Part shown: positions 31,301 through 38,366 of the stretch, piece after piece
Layout of the letters: every line of letters starts with the position of its first letter
Numbering within the stretch: the stretch's first letter is position 1
NCBI GenBank assembly: GCA_947459215.1
Contig: CANHCQ010000001.1
Span: forward strand, 310,001-374,000
Direction of reading: 5' to 3'
Length of the DNA stretch: 64,000 bases
Origin: Phycisphaerales bacterium
GTDB lineage: Bacteria; Planctomycetota; Phycisphaerae; Phycisphaerales; UBA1924
Position numbers and translations under genes: made by a program
The notes under the pieces: generated by a model
Database searches by the model: none
Seen by the model: only the letters and a program-made list of their open reading frames with translations
Told to the model about the DNA's origin: nothing

Positions 31301-32167
31301 GTGTCTGAACGCATGACGCCGTCCGACCCGCAAGCAACGCCTCGGACGCGACACCGATGCGTTCAGTGTGACTATGACCTCTCCGGCTTGCTGCCTCAAG
31401 GCCAGTGTCCTGAGTGCGGCGGTCCCGCTGCGCCACCTGCCCCGGCGGAGTGGTCGTTTGAGTACATCTTCACGAAGCCAAAGCGAATTGCCGGATGCTA
31501 CTGGTGGCTGGCAGCGAGTCAGTGCTTTTCGGCGTTCTGCGTCGGTGGGCTCCTCATCGCTCAGGTATCTGGGCTCCATGTGGTCCAACCGCCGTACGAC
31601 ACAACGCCGCAGTGGTGGCAGAGCATGAACGCGGCACTTTGCTTCGGCGTGCTTCTCGTTTCACGCTTGGTGAACATGGCGGTGCTCGCAGGAACCACGA
31701 GGGCTGCGCGGGATGGTGTGTGGGAGGCATCGCTTGTTTTCAACGCGCTTCGAGCGCTTGGGCTAGCGACTTGCGCGATCTACTTTGTAGGTTGGGCCAT
31801 CGCCGGCTCAATCGGCGCGGGGCCTGTAATGCTGGCGGGTGCGGCAATTGCCGCCTTCTTTGGGTTTGTCGGACAGACATATGACTATGAACTCTGCGAG
31901 CGGACGATTCGCAGCTTGGGCGACCATGCGCCGAGATGGACTGGCGTGGTGCACAAGATCGCGGGAGTGTCCACATACGCAATGTGGCTGGGGGTCCTTG
32001 CCATGTGTGCGGGCCTGCAATTCGCAGTCTTCGTCTTTCCCGTTGCGACGTTGCTTTCGGCCTCGGTTCACTTCGTGATCGCGCGCGCTGCGGAACGATC
32101 GCTCAGGGCGAACTTCCATGACAGCGTGAGTCGAATAAGCCGCCCAGGTGTGAGCGAGAATGCGTGA
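31301..32167 (+). CDS. Zinc-ribbon membrane protein
   Basis: A 288-residue protein and third member of the CxxC...CPECG membrane family here. The ribbon is at about residues 20-39 (CVQCDYDLSG, CPECGG). At least five hydrophobic segments follow, near 66-87, 112-130, 143-165, 172-190 and 226-258. The rest is short polar loops. The start is GTG 31301 or ATG 31313; a weak GAGG lies just before the GTG. It is divergent from the PIG-L gene by 74 bases. Base composition is lower in GC than that of its neighbours (visible as many A/T third positions, e.g. CTTGTTTTCAACGCG), which may mean more recent arrival. Function unknown. Confidence 0.65.
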   Translation: MSERMTPSDPQATPRTRHRCVQCDYDLSGLLPQGQCPECGGPAAPPAPAEWSFEYIFTKPKRIAGCYWWLAASQCFSAFCVGGLLIAQVSGLHVVQPPYDTTPQWWQSMNAALCFGVLLVSRLVNMAVLAGTTRAARDGVWEASLVFNALRALGLATCAIYFVGWAIAGSIGAGPVMLAGAAIAAFFGFVGQTYDYELCERTIRSLGDHAPRWTGVVHKIAGVSTYAMWLGVLAMCAGLQFAVFVFPVATLLSASVHFVIARAAERSLRANFHDSVSRISRPGVSENA

Positions 32168-32223
32168 ACCAATAGCGGAGTGCCCGCGCTTCATGATCGC
32201 GTGGGGAAGACACGAAAGGCGTT

Positions 32224-32413
32224 GCACCGCAGAAGACGCAGAGATCGCAGAGTGAGAACGTGGTCAAGGCAGCGAGCCGGGGCGTCCTCGCCCCGGTGCC
32301 GTTGCGAGCGAACGGGCAGGTCATGTAGTCTCTCTCTCGAGCACAATGTGCTGCCTCATGATTCCAACCCAGTGTCTCCCTCCGCGTGCTCCGCGCCCTC
32401 CGCGGTGAAATGC
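32224..32413. repeat. CACAGAG-type inverted repeat, locus A
   Basis: Left arm 32224-32252 (GCACCGCAGAAGACGCAGAG...) and right arm 32376-32413 (CTCCGCGCCCTCCGCGGTGAAA) are inverted copies with a 9-10-base internal period. They flank about 120 bases containing the repeat at 32270. The same family occurs at 34024, 53680 and 62992. The 293-base gap 32168-32460 is otherwise empty. Confidence 0.6.
32270..32307 (+). repeat. AGCGAGCC-GGGCGTCCTCGCCCCG repeat, copy 1
   Basis: The bases CAGCGAGCCGGGGCGTCC then TCGCCCCG and GCCGTTGCG recur with few changes at 52394-52431 in the same orientation. It contains a small GGGGCG/CGCCCC hairpin. Confidence 0.55.
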
Positions 32414-32460
32414 CTCGAACAATGCCGCGCCCCCACACGCACGATGTGAAAGGACTGAAC

Positions 32461-34023
32461 ATGCTCAAGCACTCCCACCTCGCCGCCCTGTCCCTCTCCC
32501 TCCTCGCCGGCACCGCCCTCGCCCAGCCCGCCGCCGACAAGGGCCCGATCCTCACCATCTACTCCAGCCTCAGCCCCGGCGAAGGCGTGCCGCGTGATGC
32601 ACTCGCCCAGGCCCGCTACAACGCCGGCTACGGCAGCATGCGCGACGCCGTCCGCGGCTTTGCCTTCGTCCGCCAGAACTTCAAGCTCGACCTCCAGCCC
32701 GGCCGCAACAGCGTCCGCGTCAGCGACGTCGCCGCGCTGATCGAGCCGACCACCGTCACGTTCGAGTCCCTCACCGCCCCGACCACCACCCGCGTGCTCG
32801 AGCAGAACTTCCAGTTCGATCTCGTCGGCCGCGAGCGCCTGCTCGAACGCTACCTCGACAAGAACATCACCATCTCCGTCAAGAACGGCGAGGCGTCGAT
32901 GCTCGTCACGGGCAAGCTCCTCAGCACCGCCGGCGGCATCATCCTCCGCTCCGACAACGGCACCGTCGGCGTCTTCAACAACGTCGAATCACTCCAGCTC
33001 CCGTCGCTCCCCGAAGGCCTGCTCACCAAGCCCACGCTGCTCTGGGAGGTCGAGACCCAGCAGCCCGGCTCGCACAACGCCCGCATCGCCTACGAGACCG
33101 GCGGCATGACCTGGTGGGCCGATTACAACGCTCTGTTCTCCCCCGGCAAGGACAACAACAGCGGCACGCTCGACCTCGCCGCCTGGGTCAGCATCGTCAA
33201 CCAGTCCGGTGCGTCCTACGCCGATTCCAAGCTCCGCCTCGTCGCCGGCAACGTGAACCGCGTCACTCCGCAGAACCAGTACGGCTACGCCAAAGCCCGC
33301 CGCGCCTTGTCCGAGCTCGCCATGGCCGACCGCGACGAGGGCTTCCAACAGAAGGCCTTCTTCGAGTACCACCTTTACACCTTGGGCCGCACCACAACGC
33401 TCCCCGACAACTCCACCAAACAGCTCGAGCTCTTCCCCGTCGTCCGCAAGGTGCCGTGCGAAAAGGTGCTGGTCTTCGATGCACTGGCCAGCGACTTCGG
33501 CGACTTCGGCGGCCCCATGCTCGACCAGAACTTCGGCCAGCAGGGTCGAACGTCGGTGGACGTCTACCTGAAGTTCAAGAACGACCAGAAGTCCGGCCTG
33601 GGCATCCCGCTGCCCGCTGGCAGAGTCCGCGTCAGCCAAGCGGACACGACCGGCAAGGGCGACGCGACCGACGGCATGGCCGAGTTTGTGGGCGAAGACG
33701 TCATCAAGCACACGCCCAAGGACGAGAACGTGCTGCTCAAGATCGGCTCCGCCTTCGACGTGGTGGGGGAGCGGACGCAGGTTGATTTCAAGGTCGATTC
33801 GGCACGCCGCACGATGGAGGAGACCATCGAGATCAAGGTCAAGAACCGCAAGGACGTCAAAACCGACGTGATCGTCCGCGAGCGGCTCTACCGCTGGACC
33901 AACTGGGAACTCATCGGCGCCAGCAAGTACGACAAGATCAACGCGAGCACCATCCACTTCCCCGTGAGCCTGGAAGCGGGCAAGGAAGCGACGATCCGCT
34001 ACACCGTGAAGTACTCGTGGTGA
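32461..34023 (+). CDS. DUF4139 domain exported protein
   Basis: A 520-residue exported protein. ATG 32461 begins a signal peptide (MLKHSHLAALSLSLLAGTAL, cleaved near AQP). The N-terminal part (about 60-190) contains NSVRVSDVAALIEPTTVTFE and matches the usual DUF4140-like lead. From about 195 to the end it follows the DUF4139 layout: TLLWEVETQ, YETGGMTWWADYNALF, LAAWVSIVNQSGASYADSKLRLVAG near 240-264, and a C-terminal Ig-like part DVKTDVIVRERLYRWTNWEL. The family is found in secreted proteins of many phyla without a settled function; a surface or adhesion role is inferred. GAAAGGAC lies just upstream as a ribosome site. It stands alone between two repeat loci. Confidence 0.8.
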   Translation: MLKHSHLAALSLSLLAGTALAQPAADKGPILTIYSSLSPGEGVPRDALAQARYNAGYGSMRDAVRGFAFVRQNFKLDLQPGRNSVRVSDVAALIEPTTVTFESLTAPTTTRVLEQNFQFDLVGRERLLERYLDKNITISVKNGEASMLVTGKLLSTAGGIILRSDNGTVGVFNNVESLQLPSLPEGLLTKPTLLWEVETQQPGSHNARIAYETGGMTWWADYNALFSPGKDNNSGTLDLAAWVSIVNQSGASYADSKLRLVAGNVNRVTPQNQYGYAKARRALSELAMADRDEGFQQKAFFEYHLYTLGRTTTLPDNSTKQLELFPVVRKVPCEKVLVFDALASDFGDFGGPMLDQNFGQQGRTSVDVYLKFKNDQKSGLGIPLPAGRVRVSQADTTGKGDATDGMAEFVGEDVIKHTPKDENVLLKIGSAFDVVGERTQVDFKVDSARRTMEETIEIKVKNRKDVKTDVIVRERLYRWTNWELIGASKYDKINASTIHFPVSLEAGKEATIRYTVKYSW

Positions 34024-34379
34024 GGATTTCACCACGAGAGGCACAGAGACGCAGAGAAAGACAGACGGAAGTGAGGAGTGAGCATCCGAAGCGGACGTCC
34101 GCAGAACCCTTGGCGGTCTATCGCACTCCGGGCGCGCCCGGAATCCTCGGATCGTTCGCAGCTTGACATCGTTCGCAGCTTGCGAGCCGATCGGCTCGCC
34201 CGCGCGTGAATGACGCCGGGTGCCGTGGGTCACCTGATCGGAGGCGACCCACGTCGCGGTGTGCGCAACGCACCGAAGTGGGTCGGCACAGAGCCGACGA
34301 CCGATGCCACCCGACCGCGCATGACTCAACCGCACAAAGAGCCTCTCTCTGTGCCTCTGCGTCTCTGTGGTGAAAATCG
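34024..34379. repeat. CACAGAG-type inverted repeat, locus B
   Basis: The gene-free 356-base gap is framed by arms at 34024-34063 (GATTTCACCACGAGAGGCAC...) and 34333-34378 (...CTCTGCGTCTCTGTGGTGAAAA), inverted copies. Between them lie several perfect short palindromes: GCGGACGTCCGC, CCGGGCGCGCCCGG and CGAGCCGATCGGCTCG. The right arm ends at the stop codon of the next gene. Confidence 0.7.
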
Positions 34380-34907
34380 TTACGGCTTCGGCGTGGGCGC
34401 CGGCGTCGTGATGCTCGGGACGCTGCGGGCGGAATCGTCCGGCACCGGGACCGACTCCGACGGTTTGGCCACCGTCAGCGACGACTGACCGCGTGGGTCC
34501 GTGCCCGCCGGATACTCCGGCGACTTGCGGATCGACACGTCGAGCCGGCGCGACCACTTGTTCGGCACGGCCATGACGCTGCCGAGTTCGCCAGCGCGGG
34601 TCGGCTTGTCGAAGAAGCGCCACCGCATCGCGTCCGGATGGGCCGCGTTGTCGGGGTACTGGGCCTCGTGGAAGCGAACCGTCAGTTGCTTGCCCACCGG
34701 CACGTCCGCCGTCCACACGGGCTCGTTCACCCGCGTGTCCATCAGCGTCACCGTCACCGGGTAATGCTCATCTGCGATGTATGTGTACGTGTCGTTCGAC
34801 CGCAGCGAGCCGCCCGGGCGATAGACGTTGCAGCCCGCCAGCGTGAACGCGGCGGCAGCCAGCGAGACGGAAACAAACCCAGCGACGACGCAGCGACGGC
34901 AGTGCAT
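34380..34907 (-). CDS. Predicted lipoprotein
   Basis: A 175-residue lipoprotein of unknown function. ATG 34907 follows GGAGG by six bases. Residues 1-26 are a lipoprotein signal with lipobox LAGC (CVVAGFVSVSLAAAAFTLAG then Cys). The mature part holds a strand-rich segment with YPVTVTLMDTRVNEPVWTAD and LTVRFHEAQYPDN, then RWRFFDKP and PNKWSRRLDVSIR, followed by a Ser/Pro/Thr-rich tail ending TPKP. This resembles small periplasmic beta-sandwich proteins found next to cell-envelope genes. It is divergent from ispF across 250 bases. The left side is the repeat locus at 34024, so no terminator could be separated. Confidence 0.68.
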   Translation of the reverse strand: MHCRRCVVAGFVSVSLAAAAFTLAGCNVYRPGGSLRSNDTYTYIADEHYPVTVTLMDTRVNEPVWTADVPVGKQLTVRFHEAQYPDNAAHPDAMRWRFFDKPTRAGELGSVMAVPNKWSRRLDVSIRKSPEYPAGTDPRGQSSLTVAKPSESVPVPDDSARSVPSITTPAPTPKP

Positions 34908-35157
34908 CAGAATCCTCCGACACCGCCCCGGCTCGGCCCGAGCCTTCGGCAGCGTCCCAGAATGTACCGCTTCACTATCGGCACAACCCGCACGGTACTG
35001 ACGCAAGTCCCGCCGGGTTCGATCTGTTTTGTGAAAGTTAGGTGTCGAACAGACGCGCGAGCTTCGCGCACGCGCACAACACGCCGACGCCGTTGACACT
35101 CGCCCAGAACCCCGCCTGTGGACGTCCTACCCACCGGCCGACCGGTAGACTCCGCCC

Positions 35158-35670
35158 ATGGAGTCACTCGCGGATCGCCTGCGCATCGGCCACGGCTACG
35201 ACCTGCACCGCCTCGAGCCCCGCCCTCCGGCCGGCCCGGGGCGTCCGCTCGTCGTCGGCGGCGTCTCTCTCGACTTTGACCGCGGCCCCATCGCCCACAG
35301 CGACGGCGACGCCCTGCTCCACGCCGTCACCGACGCTCTGCTCTCCGCCGCCGGCCTCCCCGACATCGGCCAGCTCTTCCCCGACAACGACCCGCGCCAC
35401 GAATCCCGCGACAGCCGCGATTTCCTCAAAGAGGCCGCCGCTCGCATCCGCGCCCAAGGCTGGACGATCTCCAACATCGACGCCACTGTCATCCTCGAGA
35501 AGCCCAAGCTCAGCCCCCACAAGGACGCGATGCGTTCCGTCATCGCCGCCGCACTCGGCATCGAGAACGGTCGCATCGGCATCAAGGGCAAAACGCACGA
35601 AAAGGTCGACGCCGTGGGCGAATCCCGCGCCATCGAAGTGCACGCTGTCGCCCTGCTCGTCAAAGCCTGA
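35158..35670 (+). CDS. ispF: 2-C-methyl-D-erythritol 2,4-cyclodiphosphate synthase
   Basis: A 170-residue IspF, forming the cyclic diphosphate intermediate of the non-mevalonate isoprenoid pathway with release of CMP. Zinc ligands Asp/His are in IGHGYDLHRLEP (residues 10-21) and a further His is in AHSDGDALLHAVTDAL near 46-61. Other family elements are DIGQLFPDNDPRH near 69 and the end segment GIKGKTHEKVDAVGESRAIEVHAVALL, where Thr, Glu and Arg contact CDP. The length is normal. ATG 35158 is the only sensible start. It is a single gene in this window; the usual partner ispD is absent, so the pathway genes are dispersed. Confidence 0.95.
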   Translation: MESLADRLRIGHGYDLHRLEPRPPAGPGRPLVVGGVSLDFDRGPIAHSDGDALLHAVTDALLSAAGLPDIGQLFPDNDPRHESRDSRDFLKEAAARIRAQGWTISNIDATVILEKPKLSPHKDAMRSVIAAALGIENGRIGIKGKTHEKVDAVGESRAIEVHAVALLVKA

Positions 35671-35738
35671 CGTGCAATCGGGTGCCATTGCCCGGCTGCT
35701 CGCAGACGGGCCGTGCAAACGATTTCGTCACCTCTGCA

Positions 35739-37190
35739 TCAAGGCAGCGGAGCCTGCCCCACAGCCACCGGAGCCTCGGTGTGTTTGGGCTGCGTCGGCG
35801 TTCCGATATTCGCCGCGCTCGCCGCGGGCTGAATCCCCGCCGCACGCCGGGCCTCAAAGTCCAGTGCCTGCTGCTCGATGAACTTGCGCCGGGCGATCTT
35901 GATCGCCGTCACGCCGATGAACGAAGCGAGCATGAGGGCCAGGATGTACACCACGCGGGCCCGACCGGCGCTGATCAGGACGCCCAGCGTCGCGAAGCTC
36001 ATAGCGATGCCGTAAAGCACCAGCACCGCGCCCTTCACGCCCATCGCGCGCTTGAGCATGTGGTGCAGGTGGTCGCTGTCGGCGCTCGAGATGCTCTGAC
36101 CCGCCATCTTGCGCCGGACAATCGCGAGGCTGGTATCGATCAGCGGAACCGCGAACACGATCAGCCCCGCCATCACCAGGTGCGTCTTGTCCGTCGCGCC
36201 CAGCGTCAGGATGATCACGATCGTCGTGTAGCCCAAGAGCAGCGAGCCCGCGTCCCCCAGGAAAATCGTCGCCGGGTTGAAGTTGTGCGGCAGGAACCCC
36301 AGGCACGCTCCGATGAGCGCCATGCACAGCACCAGCCGCTGCGTGTCACGCACGCCGTCGTCCGCCGCCGCCATTCCCAGGGCAATGACCAGAAGCCCGA
36401 TCGCGGTAATGGCCGTCGTCCCGCTCAGCAGGCCGTCGAGGCCGTCGATCAGGTTCGTCGCGTTGCACGCCCCGAGCACGAAGAACGCGATGATCGCCGT
36501 GCCGACCCAATAGATCAGATCAAACTGAATGCCGCCGACCTCGCCACTCGGGAAAGCGAACGGTAAGGGAATTGTAAAGACGAGATTCTGATTGCCCGTC
36601 AGCGTCCCCAGCGGCGACAAGACCTGTGCCGCGACGCGTGCGCCGATGTCGTCGATCGCCAGCAGCGCGGCCGCGAACAGCAGCCCGCCGATCTTCACCC
36701 GCGGCGCCAGCCCCCAGACGTCATCCAGAAGGCCGACGACGACCACGACCGTCATGCCAAACAGCACGAACAGCGGCACGATGCGCTGCTCCGGCTCCGT
36801 CGCGTGCTGCGTCGTGTGATACTCGATCAGTCCGTCGAACTTCAGTGAGGCATAGCTGTACAGGATCGCGGCCAGCATGCCCACGAACACCGCCACGCCG
36901 CCCATGTATGCGACCGGCATCCGGTGCACCTTGCGGGCCTCGCTCGGGCGATCGACGATGCCGTACATGATCGCCAGCTTCCGCATCAAGGGCGTCGCGA
37001 CCAGCGTCACTACAAACGCCACCGCCATCACCCACGCGTAACCGTTGAAGATCTCCCACCGCGTCGGATGCAGGATCTCGGTCGCCGGATTGCCCCCCGG
37101 CTCGGCCGCACACGACAGCGACGAGCAGGCACACGCCAGCCCAAGGCCGACGACGCCGTTCACGAGATTGCAACGAGCCGACCTGCTCAA
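35739..37190 (-). CDS. WecA/TagO-like undecaprenyl-phosphate sugar-1-phosphate transferase
   Basis: A 483-residue polyprenol-phosphate glycosyl-1-phosphate transferase that loads the first sugar phosphate (usually GlcNAc-1-P) onto undecaprenyl phosphate in the inner membrane. About eleven membrane helices are visible. Family motifs are KVHRMPVAYMGGVAVF (residues about 91-106), the Mg-binding DDVWGLAPRVKIGG near 160, ATNLIDGLDGLLSG near 247 and AVPLIDTSLAIVRRKMAGQSISSADSDHLHHML (HLHH is the family loop). The N-terminus has an extra Cys-rich leader (GLACACSSLSC). The start is uncertain: TTG 37190 has AAGGA nine bases upstream; GTG 37163 is an alternative. The cytoplasmic C-terminal tail (KFIEQQALDFEAR onwards) is long. 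It is the last gene of the polysaccharide locus. Confidence 0.87.
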   Translation of the reverse strand: MSRSARCNLVNGVVGLGLACACSSLSCAAEPGGNPATEILHPTRWEIFNGYAWVMAVAFVVTLVATPLMRKLAIMYGIVDRPSEARKVHRMPVAYMGGVAVFVGMLAAILYSYASLKFDGLIEYHTTQHATEPEQRIVPLFVLFGMTVVVVVGLLDDVWGLAPRVKIGGLLFAAALLAIDDIGARVAAQVLSPLGTLTGNQNLVFTIPLPFAFPSGEVGGIQFDLIYWVGTAIIAFFVLGACNATNLIDGLDGLLSGTTAITAIGLLVIALGMAAADDGVRDTQRLVLCMALIGACLGFLPHNFNPATIFLGDAGSLLLGYTTIVIILTLGATDKTHLVMAGLIVFAVPLIDTSLAIVRRKMAGQSISSADSDHLHHMLKRAMGVKGAVLVLYGIAMSFATLGVLISAGRARVVYILALMLASFIGVTAIKIARRKFIEQQALDFEARRAAGIQPAASAANIGTPTQPKHTEAPVAVGQAPLP

Positions 37191-37209
37191 AGCACCGGTT
37201 CCTTCGATC

Positions 37210-38250
37210 TCATCGCGACGCCGCCGTCGCGTCCCCCGAACGCCCGTGCCCCTGAAGCCACTCCGCCACGTCGGAGATCGTCTGCTCCAGCGTCCGCCGC
37301 GTTTCGAACCCAATCGCACGGCGGACCTTCTCAAGGCTCGGCCTGCGATCCGGCAAATCCTCGAAGCCCAGCGGATACGCCGAACTGTAGGGAACATACT
37401 CGACTTTCGAGCCCGATCCCGTGAGCCGAATCACCAGCGCCGCGAGATCTCCAATCGAGATCGATCTGTCCGATCCGAGATTGAACACCTGTCCATGACA
37501 CGACTTGGAACCCAAGAGACGTGGTAACGCCTCGGTGACATCCCTGACATGGCAAAAACAGCGCGACTGGCGGCCGTCCCCGAAGACCCGCACCGGTTCG
37601 CCCGCCTGCGCCGCCTTCACAAACCGCGGCAGCACCATGCCGTAATCCCCGACCTGCCTCGGACCCACCGTGTTGAAGAACCGTGCCACCACCACCGGCA
37701 GCCGCGCCGGGCCGCTGCCAAGGGCGAAGTTCAGGGCGAGATACTCATCGATCGCCTTGCTGTACGCATAGCTCCACCGCGCCACCGTGGTCGGGCCGTA
37801 CAAGACGTCATCGTCCTCTGCGTACGGACTCTTCGCGCTCTTGCCGTAGACCTCGGAGCTCGACGCGATCAGCGTCGGGATGCCGCGAGTGCCATGCATC
37901 GACGCCTCGCGGCTTGCGGCAAATCGCAGCAGCGCCATCGTCTGATCCACATTGGTCCACACCGATCCCGCCGGATCCTTCATCACCAGGCTCACGCCGA
38001 CCGCCGCCGCGAGGTGATAAATCTCGTCGAAAACCTCGCCCTTGCCAAAGGCCTCGAGAGCCTCACGCAGGTCGGCCTCGATGAACCGCAGGTGCGGATG
38101 CTCCGGCAGGTTGCCGCCGCGCCCGGTCGACAGATTGTCGATCACAGTCACCCGATCACCGCGGGCCAGCAAATGCTCGCACAGGTGCGATCCGATGAAG
38201 CCCGCGCCGCCGGTGATGAGCGTGCGACGGGATGGAGCGGCGGCGTTCAT
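37210..38250 (-). CDS. NAD-dependent sugar epimerase/dehydratase
   Basis: A 346-residue extended short-chain dehydrogenase that modifies a UDP- or TDP-linked sugar, probably a precursor for the polysaccharide made by its neighbours. The NAD loop GGAGFIGSHLCEHLL is at residues about 14-28. The catalytic Ser/Tyr/Lys are in SSSEVYGKS (near 130) and YAYSKAID, as YxxxK near 162. RFFNTVGPRQ near 197 and the substrate segments VRVFGDGRQSRCFCHVRDV follow. It is close to UDP-glucuronate decarboxylase and GDP-mannose/GalE-type epimerases; which one cannot be decided. ATG 38250 (MNAAAPSRRTLITGG) is the start chosen; an in-frame ATG eight codons upstream exists. It precedes the WecA-like gene by 20 bases, one transcript. 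Confidence 0.86.
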   Translation of the reverse strand: MNAAAPSRRTLITGGAGFIGSHLCEHLLARGDRVTVIDNLSTGRGGNLPEHPHLRFIEADLREALEAFGKGEVFDEIYHLAAAVGVSLVMKDPAGSVWTNVDQTMALLRFAASREASMHGTRGIPTLIASSSEVYGKSAKSPYAEDDDVLYGPTTVARWSYAYSKAIDEYLALNFALGSGPARLPVVVARFFNTVGPRQVGDYGMVLPRFVKAAQAGEPVRVFGDGRQSRCFCHVRDVTEALPRLLGSKSCHGQVFNLGSDRSISIGDLAALVIRLTGSGSKVEYVPYSSAYPLGFEDLPDRRPSLEKVRRAIGFETRRTLEQTISDVAEWLQGHGRSGDATAASR

Positions 38251-38282
38251 GGTGTCAAAAGATACTCGGCCCACATCGTAAA

Positions 38283-38312
38283 CGGGGCCGGGCGCTCTCG
38301 CACCCGGCCCCG
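38283..38312 (-). terminator. Possible terminator or hairpin after Wzc-like gene
   Basis: A ten-base stem CGGGGCCGGG / CCCGGCCCCG lies between the Wzc-like stop and the epimerase start. On the minus strand it is followed only by TTTAC, so termination would be partial. Confidence 0.45.
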
Positions 38313-38366
38313 GTGAATTCTCTGCTTTGAGCCGCGGGCTTCAGCCCGCCACGACGCTGCCGAAAC

